Below are positions 25,603 to 38,392 of a stretch of 64,000 nt of DNA, piece after piece. A program made the position numbers and the translations under genes. A model generated the notes under the pieces. The model was given only the letters and a program-made list of their open reading frames with translations, was not told the origin of the DNA and did no database searches. This DNA is from an uncultured Curtobacterium sp. (GTDB lineage: Bacteria; Actinomycetota; Actinomycetes; Actinomycetales; Microbacteriaceae). Each line of letters starts with the position of its first letter. Within the stretch, counting starts at the first letter, position 1. The stretch spans positions 1 to 64,000 of the forward strand of contig CAJYUW010000044.1 of NCBI GenBank assembly GCA_913778205.1, written 5' to 3'.

Positions 25603-26885
25603 GGCAGTCCCGTGGCCGCGGCCGGGCACGGTGCGGCCCCGGCGGCCAGGTTGGCAGCGCCGGCGTCGTCGGCACCAGCGGCCTCGTCGGTCCCGACGGT
25701 CCCGACGGTCCCGTCGACTCCGTCGGCTCCGTCGGCAGCGCTGGCTCCGTCGGCAGCGCCGGCTCCGTCGGCAGCGCTGGCTCCATCCGCAGCGCCGACT
25801 CCGTCGGCCCCGGCGACGGTGAGGCGCGCGCACTCGACGGTGAGTCCGGGGCCGAAGGCGAGCGCGACGACCGGGGCGCCGTCACCCAGCCCGCGCCGGA
25901 GGGCTTCGGCGAGCACGAACAGGACCGTCGCGCTCGACATGTTCCCGTGCTCCCGCAGCACCGCGCGGCTCGCGGCGAGGGCGTCGTCGGGCAGCCCGAG
26001 TGCCTCCTGCGTGCGGTCGAGGATCGCCCGGCCGCCGGGGTGCACGGCCCAGGTCGGCACGGAGGTCGCAGGCGCGTCGCCGAGCAGCGGAGCGACAGCT
26101 GCCCCGGCGTGCTGCCCGATGAGCTTCGGGACCGCCGTGGAGAGCACCATCTCGAAGCCCTCGTCGCCGATGTTCCACGCCATGTCGCCGGCGCCCTCGG
26201 GCACGACGGTCGTCGCGAAGTCGTCGATCCGGAGCCCCGGTCCGCCGGCGGCGACCACGGCCGCCGCCGCGCCGTCGCCGAACACGCTGTTCGACACGAT
26301 CTGGTCCGGGTCGTCCGAGGTCCGGACGTGCAGGGTGCAGAGCTCCGCGCACACCACGAGGACGACCGCCCCCGGGTCGGCGTCCACGAACGCAGCGGCG
26401 ATCCGGAGCGCGGGGAACGCGGCGCAGCACCCCATGAAGCCGATGTGCTGCCGGAAGACGTCCGGCCGGAGCCCGACCTGCCCGACGACCTCGAGGTCGG
26501 GCCCGGGCTGCGTGAAGCCCGTGCACGACACCGTCACGAGGTGGGTGACGGCGTCGGCGGGCGTCCCCGAGCGGCTCAGGGCATCGCGCGCCGATGCGAC
26601 GAACAACGGCGGAGCGAGCACGCGGTAGGCGTCGTTCCGTGAACGGGTGGACGGGGACACGAGCGCGCCGCGCGCATCACGGAAGTCGCCCGCGTCGGCC
26701 GCCGGGTCGAGTTCGGGCAGGACCGTGTGCCGGGTGTCGACGGCCGACCCGTCGAACGCGGCGCCGATCAACCGCTGCGCGAGCCGGGAGGTACCGGTCT
26801 GCGTCCGGAAGAGCTCCCGGACCGCGGGCTGTCCGATGGTCGTCTGCGGGACGGCGGTACCGATGGCGCGGATCGTTGCGGACAC
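25599..26885 (-). CDS. Type III polyketide synthase
   Basis: A 428-residue chalcone-synthase-like enzyme that makes alkylresorcinols, pyrones or similar lipids from acyl-CoA starters and malonyl-CoA. The catalytic triad is Cys153 in HIGFMGCCAAFPALR, His282 in WAVHPGGRAIL and Asn315 in REHGNMSSATVLF. The gatekeeping region GFTQPGPDLEVVGQVGLRP is typical of bacterial alkylresorcinol synthases. Residues 358-428 are an unusual Ala/Gly/Asp-rich tail made of [16 protein letters not shown] repeats, absent from most family members. The GTG start follows AGGA. Confidence 0.92.
   Translation of the reverse strand: MSATIRAIGTAVPQTTIGQPAVRELFRTQTGTSRLAQRLIGAAFDGSAVDTRHTVLPELDPAADAGDFRDARGALVSPSTRSRNDAYRVLAPPLFVASARDALSRSGTPADAVTHLVTVSCTGFTQPGPDLEVVGQVGLRPDVFRQHIGFMGCCAAFPALRIAAAFVDADPGAVVLVVCAELCTLHVRTSDDPDQIVSNSVFGDGAAAAVVAAGGPGLRIDDFATTVVPEGAGDMAWNIGDEGFEMVLSTAVPKLIGQHAGAAVAPLLGDAPATSVPTWAVHPGGRAILDRTQEALGLPDDALAASRAVLREHGNMSSATVLFVLAEALRRGLGDGAPVVALAFGPGLTVECARLTVAGADGVGAADGASAADGAGAADGASAADGADGVDGTVGTVGTDEAAGADDAGAANLAAGAAPCPAAATGLP
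25690..25810. repeat. In-frame repeats in the polyketide synthase tail
   Basis: Units related to GTCGGCAGCGCTGGCTCC (18 bases) repeat here, with shorter GTCCCGACG copies on the lower-coordinate side. Both keep the reading frame and encode the Ala/Gly/Asp-rich C-terminal extension of the type III polyketide synthase, so length variation between strains would not disrupt the gene. Confidence 0.75.
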
Positions 26886-26997
26886 GACTCATCCTGTCAC
26901 CGCGTCGCTGACGCATCCCCAGGTTGCATCGCCCACCGTGTCGCAGTCGTCGGTGTCGACGCCGGCACGACATCGGGTCGACACAGCATCGCGGAAC

Positions 26998-27033
26998 GGA
27001 CACAGCACCGTGGAGGACCACGGTGCTGTGTCC
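26998..27033 (-). terminator. Terminator of the gatCAB operon
   Basis: GGACACAGCACCGTGG (26998-27013) pairs perfectly with CCACGGTGCTGTGTCC (27018-27033) over a 4-base loop. It lies 50 bases past the gatB stop on the minus strand. A second small inverted repeat, GGAACC/GGTTCC, is adjacent. Confidence 0.7.
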
Positions 27034-27082
27034 GGAACCTGGTTCCGCCGGGTTCGTCGCGCGGGGTGCGGCGCTCGGTACG

Positions 27083-28588
27083 TCAGCCCTGCTGCGCGCG
27101 CTCGAGCACGAGCTCACGGACGCGCGCGGCGTCGGCCTGGCCCTGCATCGCCTTCATGACGGCGCCGATGATCGCGCCGGCGGCCTGGACCTTGCCGTCC
27201 TTGATCTTCGCGAGGACGTCGGGCTGCGCGGCGAGGGCCTGGTCCACAGCGGCGGTGAGGGCCGAGTCGTCCGAGACGACCTTGAGCCCGCGGGACTCGA
27301 CGACCTGCGCCGGCGAGCCCTCGCCCGCGATGACGCCCTCGAGCACCTGACGGGCCAGCCGGTCGGTCAGGTCGCCGGACTCGACGAGCTGGATGAGCTC
27401 GGCGACGTGCTGCGGCGACACGAGCTCTCCGGCTGCGGCGTCCTGCGCGTTGGCGACGCGGGTGATCTCGCCGGTCCACCACTTGCGCGCGGCCTGCGGG
27501 GCGGCCCCCGCCGCGACGGTGCCCTCGACCTCGTCGAGCAGCCCGCCGTTGACGACGTCCTGGAACTCGAGGTCGGCGAAGCCCCACTCGCCCTTGAGTC
27601 GGCGACGGCGGGCGACCGGGGCCTCCGGCAGCGCGGCGCGGAGCTCCTCGACGAGCGCCGGGTCCGGCACCACGGGGAGCAGGTCCGGCTCGGGGAAGTA
27701 GCGGTAGTCGTCCGCGTCCGACTTGGGTCGACCGGCCGACGTGCGACCGGTGTCCTCGTGCCAGTGCCGGGTCTCCTGGGTGATCGTGCCGCCGGCTGCG
27801 AGGATCGCCGCCTGCCGCTGGATCTCGTACCGGATCGCGCGCTCGACCGACCGGAAGGAGTTGACGTTCTTCGTCTCGGTGCGGGTTCCGAGCTTCTCCT
27901 GTCCGCGGGGGCGCAGGGAGATGTTCGCGTCGCAGCGGAGGTTGCCGCGTTCCATGCGTGCCTCGGACACCCCGAGCGCCCGGACGAGGTCGCGGATGAC
28001 CTGCACGTACGCCGCGCCGAGCTCCGGCGCACGGTGCTCGGCCCCGAAGATGGGCTTGGTGACGATCTCGACGAGCGGGACGCCCGCGCGGTTGTAGTCG
28101 ACCAGCGAGTACTCGGCGCCCTGGATGCGACCGGTGGCCCCGCCGACGTGCGTGAGCTTGCCGGCGTCCTCCTCCATGTGGGCGCGCTCGATCGGCACCT
28201 GGAAGATCGTGCCGTCGGCGAGCTCGACCTCGACCTCGCCCTCGTACGCGATCGGCTCGTCGTACTGCGAGATCTGGTAGTTCTTCGGGTTGTCCGGGTA
28301 GAAGTAGTTCTTCCGCGCGAACCGGGACGACTCGGCGATCGAGCAGCCCAGCGCGAGTCCGAGGCTGATCGAGTACCGGACGGCCTGCTCGTTCACGACC
28401 GGCAGCGACCCGGGCAGGCCGAGGTCGACGGGCGTGACGTTCGTGTTCGGCTCCCCACCGAAGAAGTTCGGCGCGTCCGAGAACATCTTGGTCTTGGTGC
28501 CGAGCTCGACGTGCACCTCGAAGCCGAGCACCGGCTCGTAGCGTTCGAGGGCCTCGTCGAAGTCCATCAGGGCTTCCTTCTGCGCCAT
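27083..28588 (-). CDS. gatB: Asp/Glu-tRNA(Asn/Gln) amidotransferase subunit B
   Basis: A 501-residue GatB, the tRNA-binding kinase subunit of the amidotransferase that converts Glu-tRNA(Gln) and Asp-tRNA(Asn) to their amide forms. Signature segments are [20 protein letters not shown] at the N-terminus, [36 protein letters not shown] and [19 protein letters not shown]. The C-terminal part is the YqeY-like tail ([20 protein letters not shown]). The ATG at 28588 overlaps the gatA stop by one base. Confidence 0.97.
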   Translation of the reverse strand: MAQKEALMDFDEALERYEPVLGFEVHVELGTKTKMFSDAPNFFGGEPNTNVTPVDLGLPGSLPVVNEQAVRYSISLGLALGCSIAESSRFARKNYFYPDNPKNYQISQYDEPIAYEGEVEVELADGTIFQVPIERAHMEEDAGKLTHVGGATGRIQGAEYSLVDYNRAGVPLVEIVTKPIFGAEHRAPELGAAYVQVIRDLVRALGVSEARMERGNLRCDANISLRPRGQEKLGTRTETKNVNSFRSVERAIRYEIQRQAAILAAGGTITQETRHWHEDTGRTSAGRPKSDADDYRYFPEPDLLPVVPDPALVEELRAALPEAPVARRRRLKGEWGFADLEFQDVVNGGLLDEVEGTVAAGAAPQAARKWWTGEITRVANAQDAAAGELVSPQHVAELIQLVESGDLTDRLARQVLEGVIAGEGSPAQVVESRGLKVVSDDSALTAAVDQALAAQPDVLAKIKDGKVQAAGAIIGAVMKAMQGQADAARVRELVLERAQQG

Positions 28589-30132
28589 CAGATCACGCCT
28601 TCCTGCGCGGCCGACTGCTGGGAGGCGTCCAGGTCGGGGATTCGGTCGATGAGCGGGCCACCCCACTGCTGCTCGAGCAGGCGCTCGAGGGCGGCGCCGT
28701 AGCGGTAGAGCCGGGCGTCCTCGCGCTGGGGCGCCATGAGCTGGACGCCGGTCGGCAGCGAGTCCTCCGGCGCGAGCCCGTTCGGGATGCTCATGCCGGG
28801 CACGCCGGCGAGGTTCGCCGGGATCGTGGTGAGGTCGTTGAGGTACATCGCGAGCGGGTCGTCCATGCGGTCACCGAAGGGCAGCGCGGTGGTCGGTGCG
28901 GAGGGGCTGAGCAGCAGGTCGACCTGGTCGAACGCGGCCGCGAAGTCGCGCTGGACGAGTGTGCGGACCTTCTGCGCCGATCCGTAGTACGCGTCGTAGT
29001 ACCCGGCGCTCAGGGCGTAGGTGCCGAGGATGATGCGGCGCTTGACCTCGGGGCCGAAGCCGACCTCGCGCGTGGCTGCCATGACGTCCTCGACCGTCGC
29101 ACCGCCCTCTGGCGTGACGCGCAGGCCGAAGCGCACGGAGTCGAACTTCGCCAGGTTCGAGGAGGCCTCGGCCGGGAGGATCAGGTAGTACGCGCTGATC
29201 GCGTACGCGAAGGACGGCGCGTCGATCTCGACGACCTCGGCACCCGCGGACTCGAGGAGCGCCACGGTCTCCCGGAAGCGCTGGGTCACGCCGGCCTGGA
29301 AGCCCTCACCGCCGGCGAGTTCCTTGACGACACCGACCCGGAGGCCGCGGAGCGTGTCGGACTGCAGTCCGGCGCGGGCGGCGTCGGCCATCGACGGCCA
29401 CTCCCCCGGGATGGACGTGGAGTCGCGCGGGTCGTGCCCGCCGATGACGTCGTGCAGGAGCGCCGCGTCGAGGACGGTCCGGGACACCGGCCCGATCTGG
29501 TCGAGCGACGACGCGAGCGCGATCGCCCCGTACCGGCTCACGCCGCCGTACGTCGGCTTGACGCCGACGGTCCCGGTGAAGGCACCGGGCTGCCGGATCG
29601 AGCCTCCGGTGTCGGAGCCGAGCGCGAACGGCGCCTCGTACGCCGCCACCGCCGCGGCCGAGCCACCGCCGGAGCCGCCGGGCACGCGGTCGAGGTCCCA
29701 CGGGTTGTGCGTCGGGCCGTAGGCGGAGAACTGCGTGGTCGAGCCCATCGCGAACTCGTCCATGTTGGTCTTGCCGATCGGCACGAGACCGGCGGCGCGC
29801 AGCTTCGCGACGGGCGTGGCGTCGTACGGCGGTCGCCAGCCCTCGAGGATCTTCGAGCCGGACGTCGTCGGCATGTCCTGGGTGCACAGGACGTCCTTGA
29901 CCGCCACCGGGACGCCCGCGAGGGGGCCGAGCTCGTCCCCCGCGGCACGGCGGGAGTCGACGGACTTGGCGACCGTCAGGGCGTTCTCGTTGACGTGGAG
30001 GAAGGCGTGCACGTCGCCGTCGACGGCGGCGATGCGGTCGAGGTGGGCCTGCGTGGCCTCGACGCTCGAGACGTCGCGGGCGACGAGGGCGTCGGCGAGC
30101 GCTGCGGCGCTCAGCTTGGTGATGTCGGTCAC
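28588..30132 (-). CDS. gatA: Asp/Glu-tRNA(Asn/Gln) amidotransferase subunit A
   Basis: A 514-residue GatA, the glutaminase/amidase subunit that supplies ammonia to GatB. The amidase Ser-cisSer-Lys triad is visible: Lys in [19 protein letters not shown], then [20 protein letters not shown] and [17 protein letters not shown] chose the GTG at 30132 ([16 protein letters not shown]), which follows AAGGGG, over an upstream frame opening that would overlap gatC. It is 13 bases from the gatC stop. Confidence 0.96.
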   Translation of the reverse strand: MTDITKLSAAALADALVARDVSSVEATQAHLDRIAAVDGDVHAFLHVNENALTVAKSVDSRRAAGDELGPLAGVPVAVKDVLCTQDMPTTSGSKILEGWRPPYDATPVAKLRAAGLVPIGKTNMDEFAMGSTTQFSAYGPTHNPWDLDRVPGGSGGGSAAAVAAYEAPFALGSDTGGSIRQPGAFTGTVGVKPTYGGVSRYGAIALASSLDQIGPVSRTVLDAALLHDVIGGHDPRDSTSIPGEWPSMADAARAGLQSDTLRGLRVGVVKELAGGEGFQAGVTQRFRETVALLESAGAEVVEIDAPSFAYAISAYYLILPAEASSNLAKFDSVRFGLRVTPEGGATVEDVMAATREVGFGPEVKRRIILGTYALSAGYYDAYYGSAQKVRTLVQRDFAAAFDQVDLLLSPSAPTTALPFGDRMDDPLAMYLNDLTTIPANLAGVPGMSIPNGLAPEDSLPTGVQLMAPQREDARLYRYGAALERLLEQQWGGPLIDRIPDLDASQQSAAQEGVI

Positions 30133-30145
30133 GGTGGTGGTCCCC

Positions 30146-30445
30146 TTACTGCTCTTCGCCGAGGATCGCGGTGACGCGGAACCGCTCACCGTCGGAGTCG
30201 GGCGCGCCGGACAGCGCCTGCTCCTGCGTGAGGGTCGCGCCGACCTCGTCCGGGCGGGTGACGTTCTCGAGCGGGACCGGGTGGCTCGTCGCCGGGACGT
30301 CGGGCGTCGCGACCTCGGTGACCTTGGCGACGCTCTCGACGATGTGCGAGAGCTCCCCGGTCATCTTCTCGATCTCGTCGGGCGTGAGTGCGATACGCGC
30401 GAGGCTCGCCAGGTGGGCGACCTGCTCGCTCGTGATGTCAGGCAT
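30146..30445 (-). CDS. gatC: Asp/Glu-tRNA(Asn/Gln) amidotransferase subunit C
   Basis: A 99-residue GatC, the small stabilising subunit that wraps around GatA and GatB. It begins [20 protein letters not shown], typical of the family, and continues with a helical [19 protein letters not shown] segment. The ATG follows CGGAG. It is the first gene of the gatCAB operon. Confidence 0.95.
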   Translation of the reverse strand: MPDITSEQVAHLASLARIALTPDEIEKMTGELSHIVESVAKVTEVATPDVPATSHPVPLENVTRPDEVGATLTQEQALSGAPDSDGERFRVTAILGEEQ

Positions 30446-30503
30446 GGTGCTCCGTCGATTGCGTTCGTGGGATGCACACCAGTCTATTGCGGACACTCGA
30501 CGG

Positions 30504-30610
30504 GCCCGCCCGCCGGGCGACGACCGTGGAGAACGCCCGCCCACCGGGCGGCGACCGTTGGAGGGCGCCCGCGCCCGCCCACCGGGCGGCGACCGTGGAG
30601 GACGCCCCCA
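30504..30610. repeat. Tandem repeat, about 31 bp, three copies
   Basis: Three units built on GCCCGCCCACCGGGCGGCGA then CCGTGGAG follow each other with one 6-base insertion. Each unit contains a CCCGCC-GGGCGG inverted repeat. They lie upstream of gatC and downstream of the PBP gene. A half-site CCGCGCCTCCAGG follows at about 30640. Confidence 0.8.
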
Positions 30611-30660
30611 CCCGCACGACCGGTGCCGGGACGGCGGGTCCGAGCCGCGCCTCCAGGCCG

Positions 30661-33045
30661 TCAGCCGCCGGCGGCCCCGCTCCCGCTGCCCTTCCCGGCG
30701 GGCTTCCCGGCGGGGGCGACGGGCGCACCCGTCTGCTGCTGGCCGGGCTGCTGGGCGCCGGTCGAGGCCGCACCGCCTGGCGTGGCCGCGGCGCCGGGGG
30801 TCCCCGAGCCGTTCCCGGACTGCCCGCCCGCGGACCCGGACGAGGCGCCGGACGATCCGGACGGCGCGTCCGAGGCAGCGGACGACGAGGACGACGACGC
30901 CCCGCCGTTCCCGATCATCGACGGGTCCGGCGTCGGGAGCGCGTCGCCGCCGTAGTGCGCGTCGAGGTAGGTCATCATCTGCTTCCCGACGCCGAACTTC
31001 GCGCTGTACCCGGTCGTCCCCTGCAGGAACGGCCAGTTCGCCAGGCCGACGTTGCCCTGGACGTTGCCGATCCAGGTCACGTTGGTGTACTTCGTGCTCG
31101 ATGCGGCGAGCCAGTTCTGGACGTCGCTGTCGGTCGTGCCCGTCTTCGCGAACTTCGGCGTCGAGTCGCCCGGGTTCGCGCTCGCCGCCGTGCCGTTGCC
31201 GGTCAGGACGCCCTGGAGCGCGTAGTCGACCGTGCCGGCGACGGCCGGGTCGACGCCCTGCGTGCAGGACGACTTCGTCGGCGTGATCGTCGAGCCGTCC
31301 GCCTCGGTCACGGAGTCGATGGCCGTCGGGGTGCACACGACGCCGCCGTTGGCGAAGCCCGCGTACGCCTCGGCGAGGTCGACCGGCGACAGGTTGTTCG
31401 TGCCGAGGATCATGGACGGCACGGAGCTGATCTTCCCGCCGTCGGCGAGGTGGATCCCCATCTTCGCGGCGAGGTTCGCGATGGCGCACAGGTCGAGCTG
31501 CTTGCCCATCGCGCCGAACGCGGTGTTGATCGACTCGCTCGTCGCGGCCTGCACCGACATCGAGGCCGGGACCTGCTCGGCGTTGGCGACCGACCAGTTC
31601 GGTCCGGCGATGTTCGCGCAGGAGTTCGTGAACTCGGCGGTCGGGAACGAGTGCTCGGTCGTGCTGACGCTGTCGCTCAGGGTGTGACCGGTGGCGAGCC
31701 ACTCGGCGAGCGTGAAGACCTTGAACGTCGAGCCGGTCTGGAAGCCGCCCGAGTTGCCGTACGCCGTGTCCGCGCTGTAGTTCACCGCGGTCGTGCCGGG
31801 AGCGCTGCTGTCGCCCTGGGTGTACGCGGTGTTCTGCACCATCGAGAGGATGCGCCCGGTGCCCGGCTGGACGGTGACGTTCGACCCGCCGACGTCGACC
31901 CCCGCCATCGAGGACGGGACGTACGCGGAGAGGACCGACTGCCCCTGGGCCTGGAGGTCGAGGTCGAGCGACGTGTGGATCTGCAGGCCCTTCGTGTCGA
32001 GGGTCGCGATGCGCTCGGCGGCGGTCTTGCCGAACGCCGGGTCCTGCAGCACCTCGTCGCGCACGTAGTCGCAGAAGTACCCCGCGTCGAAGCCCGACGC
32101 CGCCGTCGAGCAGCCGTTCGCCGTCGCGGTGATCCTCGGCTGGACCGGCGTCGCGACGGCCGCCGTCATCTGCGCCTTCGTGATCGAGTGGTGCGCCTCC
32201 ATCCGCCGGAGCACGTAGTCGCGGCGCTCCTTCGTGAGCGCGTACCCGTTCGCCGTGCCGTTCGCCTTGTTCGAGGGCTGGTCGATGCGCAGGTTCGACG
32301 GGTTGTTGAGGATTGCCACGAGCGTCGCGGACTGGACGAGCGACAGGTCCTTCGCGTGCACGCCGAAGTAGTACTCCGCACCCGCCTCGGCACCGTAGAC
32401 GCGTCCGCCGAGCCCGACGATGTTGAGGTACCCGGTGAGGATCTGGTCCTTCGAGTACTTCTTGTTCACGGCGATCGCGTAGCGCATCTCCTGCAGCTTC
32501 CGCTGCGGGGTGACCCCGGCCGCGTCGGCGTAGCAGGCGTCGACCTTCTTCTGCGTGTCGGCCGCGTCCTTGCCGGTGAGGGACTCGCACTGCTGCACGA
32601 GGACGTTCTTCACGTACTGCTGGGTGATGCTCGAGCCGCCCTGCACGTCGCCGCCGACCGCGGTCGCTGCAGCTCCACGAAGGGTGCCGATGACGTCGAT
32701 GCCGCCCTCGTCGTAGAAGCGGGGGTCCTCGGTGTCGATGGCGGCCTCCTTGAGCGAGTCGGCCATCTGTGCGCTCGTCACGTTGGTCCGGTTCTCGGCG
32801 TAGAACGACGCGATCTTGACCTGCTGGCCACCCTTCGTCGCGTAGACCGCGGACACCTGCTGAGGCGTCTGGATGTCCAGGTAGTCGGGCAGGTCCTCGA
32901 AGAACGAGACGGCGCCGGACGCCCCCTCGCCGACCACGGCCACGGCGGGCGTGACGGCGACGGTCACGAGCATGCCCGCGAGGACGGACATGCCGAGGAA
33001 GGTCAGGAGGGCCGCCGGCCACCGGATCACACGCATGCCGAGCAC
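30661..33045 (-). CDS. Bifunctional penicillin-binding protein (PBP1-type)
   Basis: A 794-residue class A PBP that polymerises and cross-links peptidoglycan outside the membrane. A membrane anchor (residues 5-40) is followed by the GT51 glycosyltransferase domain: EAAIDTEDPRFYDEGGID, GGSSITQQYVKNVL, RKLQEMRYAIAVNKKYSKDQ and NIVGLGGRVYG. The transpeptidase domain has the active-site Ser in TGSTFKVFTLAEW, SESINTAFG as the SxN motif and KTGTT. The last 130 residues are a Ser/Gly/Pro/Gln-rich disordered tail. The GT51 motif 1 has EDPRFYDEGG where EDxxFxxHxG is usual, as in many actinobacterial members. Confidence 0.95.
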   Translation of the reverse strand: MLGMRVIRWPAALLTFLGMSVLAGMLVTVAVTPAVAVVGEGASGAVSFFEDLPDYLDIQTPQQVSAVYATKGGQQVKIASFYAENRTNVTSAQMADSLKEAAIDTEDPRFYDEGGIDVIGTLRGAAATAVGGDVQGGSSITQQYVKNVLVQQCESLTGKDAADTQKKVDACYADAAGVTPQRKLQEMRYAIAVNKKYSKDQILTGYLNIVGLGGRVYGAEAGAEYYFGVHAKDLSLVQSATLVAILNNPSNLRIDQPSNKANGTANGYALTKERRDYVLRRMEAHHSITKAQMTAAVATPVQPRITATANGCSTAASGFDAGYFCDYVRDEVLQDPAFGKTAAERIATLDTKGLQIHTSLDLDLQAQGQSVLSAYVPSSMAGVDVGGSNVTVQPGTGRILSMVQNTAYTQGDSSAPGTTAVNYSADTAYGNSGGFQTGSTFKVFTLAEWLATGHTLSDSVSTTEHSFPTAEFTNSCANIAGPNWSVANAEQVPASMSVQAATSESINTAFGAMGKQLDLCAIANLAAKMGIHLADGGKISSVPSMILGTNNLSPVDLAEAYAGFANGGVVCTPTAIDSVTEADGSTITPTKSSCTQGVDPAVAGTVDYALQGVLTGNGTAASANPGDSTPKFAKTGTTDSDVQNWLAASSTKYTNVTWIGNVQGNVGLANWPFLQGTTGYSAKFGVGKQMMTYLDAHYGGDALPTPDPSMIGNGGASSSSSSAASDAPSGSSGASSGSAGGQSGNGSGTPGAAATPGGAASTGAQQPGQQQTGAPVAPAGKPAGKGSGSGAAGG

Positions 33046-33239
33046 GGTAGGTGGGCGCCCTGGATCGGTTCTGGCGCGGAACCACCGCAGACTGCGCCGT
33101 CGCTCAGGTTCTCACCCAGCCAGCCCGTCCCGCGGCGCGCGGTCCGCACGGGGCTGCGGATCCGGCCGGGAGGCACGGTGCGCCTCCCACGGGTCGGCCG
33201 GCGGTCACGATCCGGTCACGACGCGCCACCGGCCCCGGG
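33046..33239. other. Intergenic region with partial palindrome
   Basis: No gene. GGCCGGGAGGCACGGTGC followed by GCCTCCCACGG and GGCC (about 33164-33200) is a GGGAGGC-family hairpin that probably terminates the downstream-facing DUF1023 gene. The rest is GC-rich and featureless, with the PBP promoter presumably near 33050-33110. Confidence 0.5.
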
Positions 33240-34601
33240 TCAGTCGCGCTGCTGGACGTCCTGCGGGCGGACGAGGTACATGTCCGGCGTGCCCGGCACG
33301 CCGCTGCCACCGTCGTCCTCGCCCCGCCGGAGCTGATCCCGGACCAGGTCGCCGCGACCCAAGGCGATGAGGGCGACGTCGTGCAGGGACGCCGTCCCGG
33401 GCTTGAGGTAGTCGTTGTGCCCGGACGGGCGCCGGAACACGTCGCCGGCTGCTCCCGTGTCCCCGCTGGCCGCCAGGTCGAGCAGCGTGGAGCCGAAGGA
33501 CGCGGAGCCGGGGTCGGTCCCGAAGTAGCCGGACCCGGCGATCGGGTCGCTGTGGGCCCCGCCGACGAAGACCGCACCGGACGGCACCGCGAGCTGCGAG
33601 GCGTGCCGCACCGAGCTCCCGGGCGAGCCGAGCACGGTGAGGCTGTCGGCCCGCATCCGCCCGGAGGCGAGCGCCATGAGCGCGGTGGTCGAACCGTACG
33701 AGTGCGCGACGACGTTCAGGCGCGGCTGCTCGGTCCCGCGGATCTCCCGGAGCCCGGCCACGGTGCGCTCCAGGCGCTCGGCACCGGTCCGCGCGAGTGC
33801 GAGCGACAGGATGTTCGTCAGGTCCGGCGTGCGGTACCCCATCCACGCCACGACCGCGACACCGTGCCCGCGGCCGGCGACGGCGACCGGGGCGAGCGTC
33901 GCCTGCTCCGTGGCGAGGTCGTTCGCGGTGTCCGTGAAGTCCCGCATCTGCCCGGTGACGGTGAAGAACATCCCCGGGACGACCACCGTGACGTCGGCCG
34001 CGGTGTCGAGGTCCCCGATGGCGATCGCGGCCCGTCCCGCCCCCCGGGTGTCCAGCGCGATGAGCGACCGCCGCGGGTCGCCGGGCTCCGACTCGAGCGA
34101 GCGGCGGACCTGACCCAGCATCGCGGTCTCGGCGGCCGGGGTGTCCGGGTCGACCAGGGCAGCCGTCATCGTGACGCGGTTCGCCCGGTCCCGTACGGCG
34201 TAGGGCACGCCCTCGAGGTTGCCGACGACGGTGGGCGCGAGCGTCTGGAGCACCTGGCGTTCGTCGTCGTCGAGTCCGGCCCACCAGGTGGCGACGAGGC
34301 GCGCGGTCGGCGGATCGTCCTGCACGGTGGCGAGGATCGCCGGGTCCGCGGCCGCTCGACGGAGTTCGGCCGTCGGCATCGTCACGAGGTCGTCGAGGAA
34401 CGCGTCCGCCGGCGCCTGGGCGACATCAGCGAGGTCGATCCGCCCGCCGTTGGTCGCGACCGGGGCCACCGACGGGTCCGTGAGGACCCGCCCGGCCGTC
34501 TGCGCTACGACGTGCGGCGACGGGCCGGGCACAGCGGGGGCCTCGACCACTCCCAGCGAGTGCATCGAGGCGGTGAGCAGAGCCGCGGCGACGAGCAGCA
34601 A
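33240..34601 (-). CDS. DUF1023 alpha/beta hydrolase
   Basis: A 453-residue protein with an alpha/beta-hydrolase core of the DUF1023 family, common in actinobacteria. The nucleophile elbow is LNVVAHSYGSTTALMAL, and a late His occurs in RRPSGHNDYLKPG. A hydrophobic N-terminus (LLLVAAALLTASMHSLGVV) suggests membrane insertion or export. The start is a TTG at 34601 with GGGGGAG at correct spacing. TACACT upstream, near 34667, with TTCCAG 16 bases before it, is a plausible promoter. Substrate is unknown; these proteins are usually annotated as esterase-like. Confidence 0.85.
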   Translation of the reverse strand: MLLVAAALLTASMHSLGVVEAPAVPGPSPHVVAQTAGRVLTDPSVAPVATNGGRIDLADVAQAPADAFLDDLVTMPTAELRRAAADPAILATVQDDPPTARLVATWWAGLDDDERQVLQTLAPTVVGNLEGVPYAVRDRANRVTMTAALVDPDTPAAETAMLGQVRRSLESEPGDPRRSLIALDTRGAGRAAIAIGDLDTAADVTVVVPGMFFTVTGQMRDFTDTANDLATEQATLAPVAVAGRGHGVAVVAWMGYRTPDLTNILSLALARTGAERLERTVAGLREIRGTEQPRLNVVAHSYGSTTALMALASGRMRADSLTVLGSPGSSVRHASQLAVPSGAVFVGGAHSDPIAGSGYFGTDPGSASFGSTLLDLAASGDTGAAGDVFRRPSGHNDYLKPGTASLHDVALIALGRGDLVRDQLRRGEDDGGSGVPGTPDMYLVRPQDVQQRD

Positions 34602-34783
34602 TCGGGTCTCCCCCGGGAAGGCCGTCCCGACGTCCCCCTGCAGACGTCGGGTGATGCGCTACCGAGTGTAAGGAAAACCGCGTGCGCTGGAACATGCGGG
34701 TTGCAACTTGGCCCCACAACTGGGTGCACGGAGCGGTGTGCCGCTGCGCTCGGAGTCCGCTAGGCCGTGCTCCTGGGTCGGGG

Positions 34784-37126
<2,343 letters not shown>

Positions 37127-37247
37127 TCAGTTCTACCGGCTGCCACCGACCCGGCGCGCAGCCGGCACCCCGCCCGGGAGCGGCGACGGTACCGACGACC
37201 GGATGCGCGGCCGGCAATGCGCCCGGGAGCGCCGCCCGCACCGCCGC

Positions 37248-38354
37248 TCAGGCGCCGACCGGCACCGCCGACACCGTCGCGTCGATCGTGCACTGCCCGA
37301 GCACCCGCGTCCCGACGTAGACCACCGCGGTCTGCCCGGGCGCGACGCCGGACAGCGGCTCGTCCACGTCGATCACGAGCTGCCCGTCCGCCACCCGCGC
37401 GGTCGCCGGCACCGGGTCGGCATGCGCACGGATCTGCACGTCGCAGGCGAACGGCGCCGCGGGGTCGGCCGGGGCCGTGCCCGCCCACGTGAACCGCGAG
37501 CCGGACATCGAGGTGACGTCGAGCGCCTCCTTCGGACCCACCACGACGGTGTTCTCCTTCGGGCGGATCTCGAGCACGAACCGCGGCTTGCCGTCCGGCG
37601 CCGGTCGGCCGAGGTGCAGGCCCCGACGCTGCCCGACGGTGTAGCCCGCAGCGCCCTGGTGCTCCCCCACGACCGTGCCGTCGCGCTCGACGACGTCGCC
37701 GGGTGCGGTGCCCACCCGGTCGGCCAGCCAGCCGCGGGTGTCGCCGTCGGGGATGAAGCAGATGTCGTACGAGTCGGGCTTCTGCGCCACGGTCAACCCG
37801 CGGGCGGCGGCCTCGGCCCGGACCTCGTCCTTCGAGGGCGTGGCACCGAGCGGGAACATCGCGTGCTGGAGCTGCTCGGCCGTCAGGACCCCGAGCACGT
37901 AGGACTGGTCCTTCGCCCACGCCGCGGCGCGGTGGAGCTCGCGGGAGCCGTCCGGCCCGGTCACGATCGAGGCGTAGTGCCCCGTGGCGACCGCGTCGAA
38001 CCCGAGCGCGAGCGCCTTCTCGAGGAGCGCCGCGAACTTGATGCGTTCGTTGCACCGCATGCACGGGTTGGGGGTGCGACCGGCCTGGTACTCGGCCACG
38101 AAGTCGTCGACGACGTCCTCCTTGAACCGCGCCGAGAAGTCCCACACGTAGTACGGGATGCCGAGCACCGAGGCCGCGCGCTGGGCGTCCATCGAGTCCT
38201 CGATCGTGCAGCAGCCGCGGCTCCCGGTCCGCAGCGTGCCGGGCATCCGGCTGAGGGCGAGGTGCACCCCGACCACGTCGTGTCCGGCGTCGACGGCCCG
38301 TGCCGCCGCGACCGCCGAGTCGACGCCACCGCTCATCGCTGCCAGTACTCGCAT
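37248..38354 (-). CDS. mnmA: tRNA 2-thiouridylase
   Basis: A 368-residue MnmA, which thiolates U34 of tRNAs for Lys, Glu and Gln using sulfur from a cysteine desulfurase relay. The ATP-pyrophosphatase loop is [15 protein letters not shown] at the very N-terminus. Catalytic Cys regions are [13 protein letters not shown] and [11 protein letters not shown]. The C-terminal beta-barrel includes [18 protein letters not shown]. The 124-base gap to ligA contains two near-copies of a GCGCGGCCGGCA/CGCCCGGGAGCG sequence and no gene. Confidence 0.96.
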   Translation of the reverse strand: MRVLAAMSGGVDSAVAAARAVDAGHDVVGVHLALSRMPGTLRTGSRGCCTIEDSMDAQRAASVLGIPYYVWDFSARFKEDVVDDFVAEYQAGRTPNPCMRCNERIKFAALLEKALALGFDAVATGHYASIVTGPDGSRELHRAAAWAKDQSYVLGVLTAEQLQHAMFPLGATPSKDEVRAEAAARGLTVAQKPDSYDICFIPDGDTRGWLADRVGTAPGDVVERDGTVVGEHQGAAGYTVGQRRGLHLGRPAPDGKPRFVLEIRPKENTVVVGPKEALDVTSMSGSRFTWAGTAPADPAAPFACDVQIRAHADPVPATARVADGQLVIDVDEPLSGVAPGQTAVVYVGTRVLGQCTIDATVSAVPVGA

Positions 38355-38392
38355 GCCTCCAGGGTAAGCACCGGCGTACCGTTGTGCGAACG

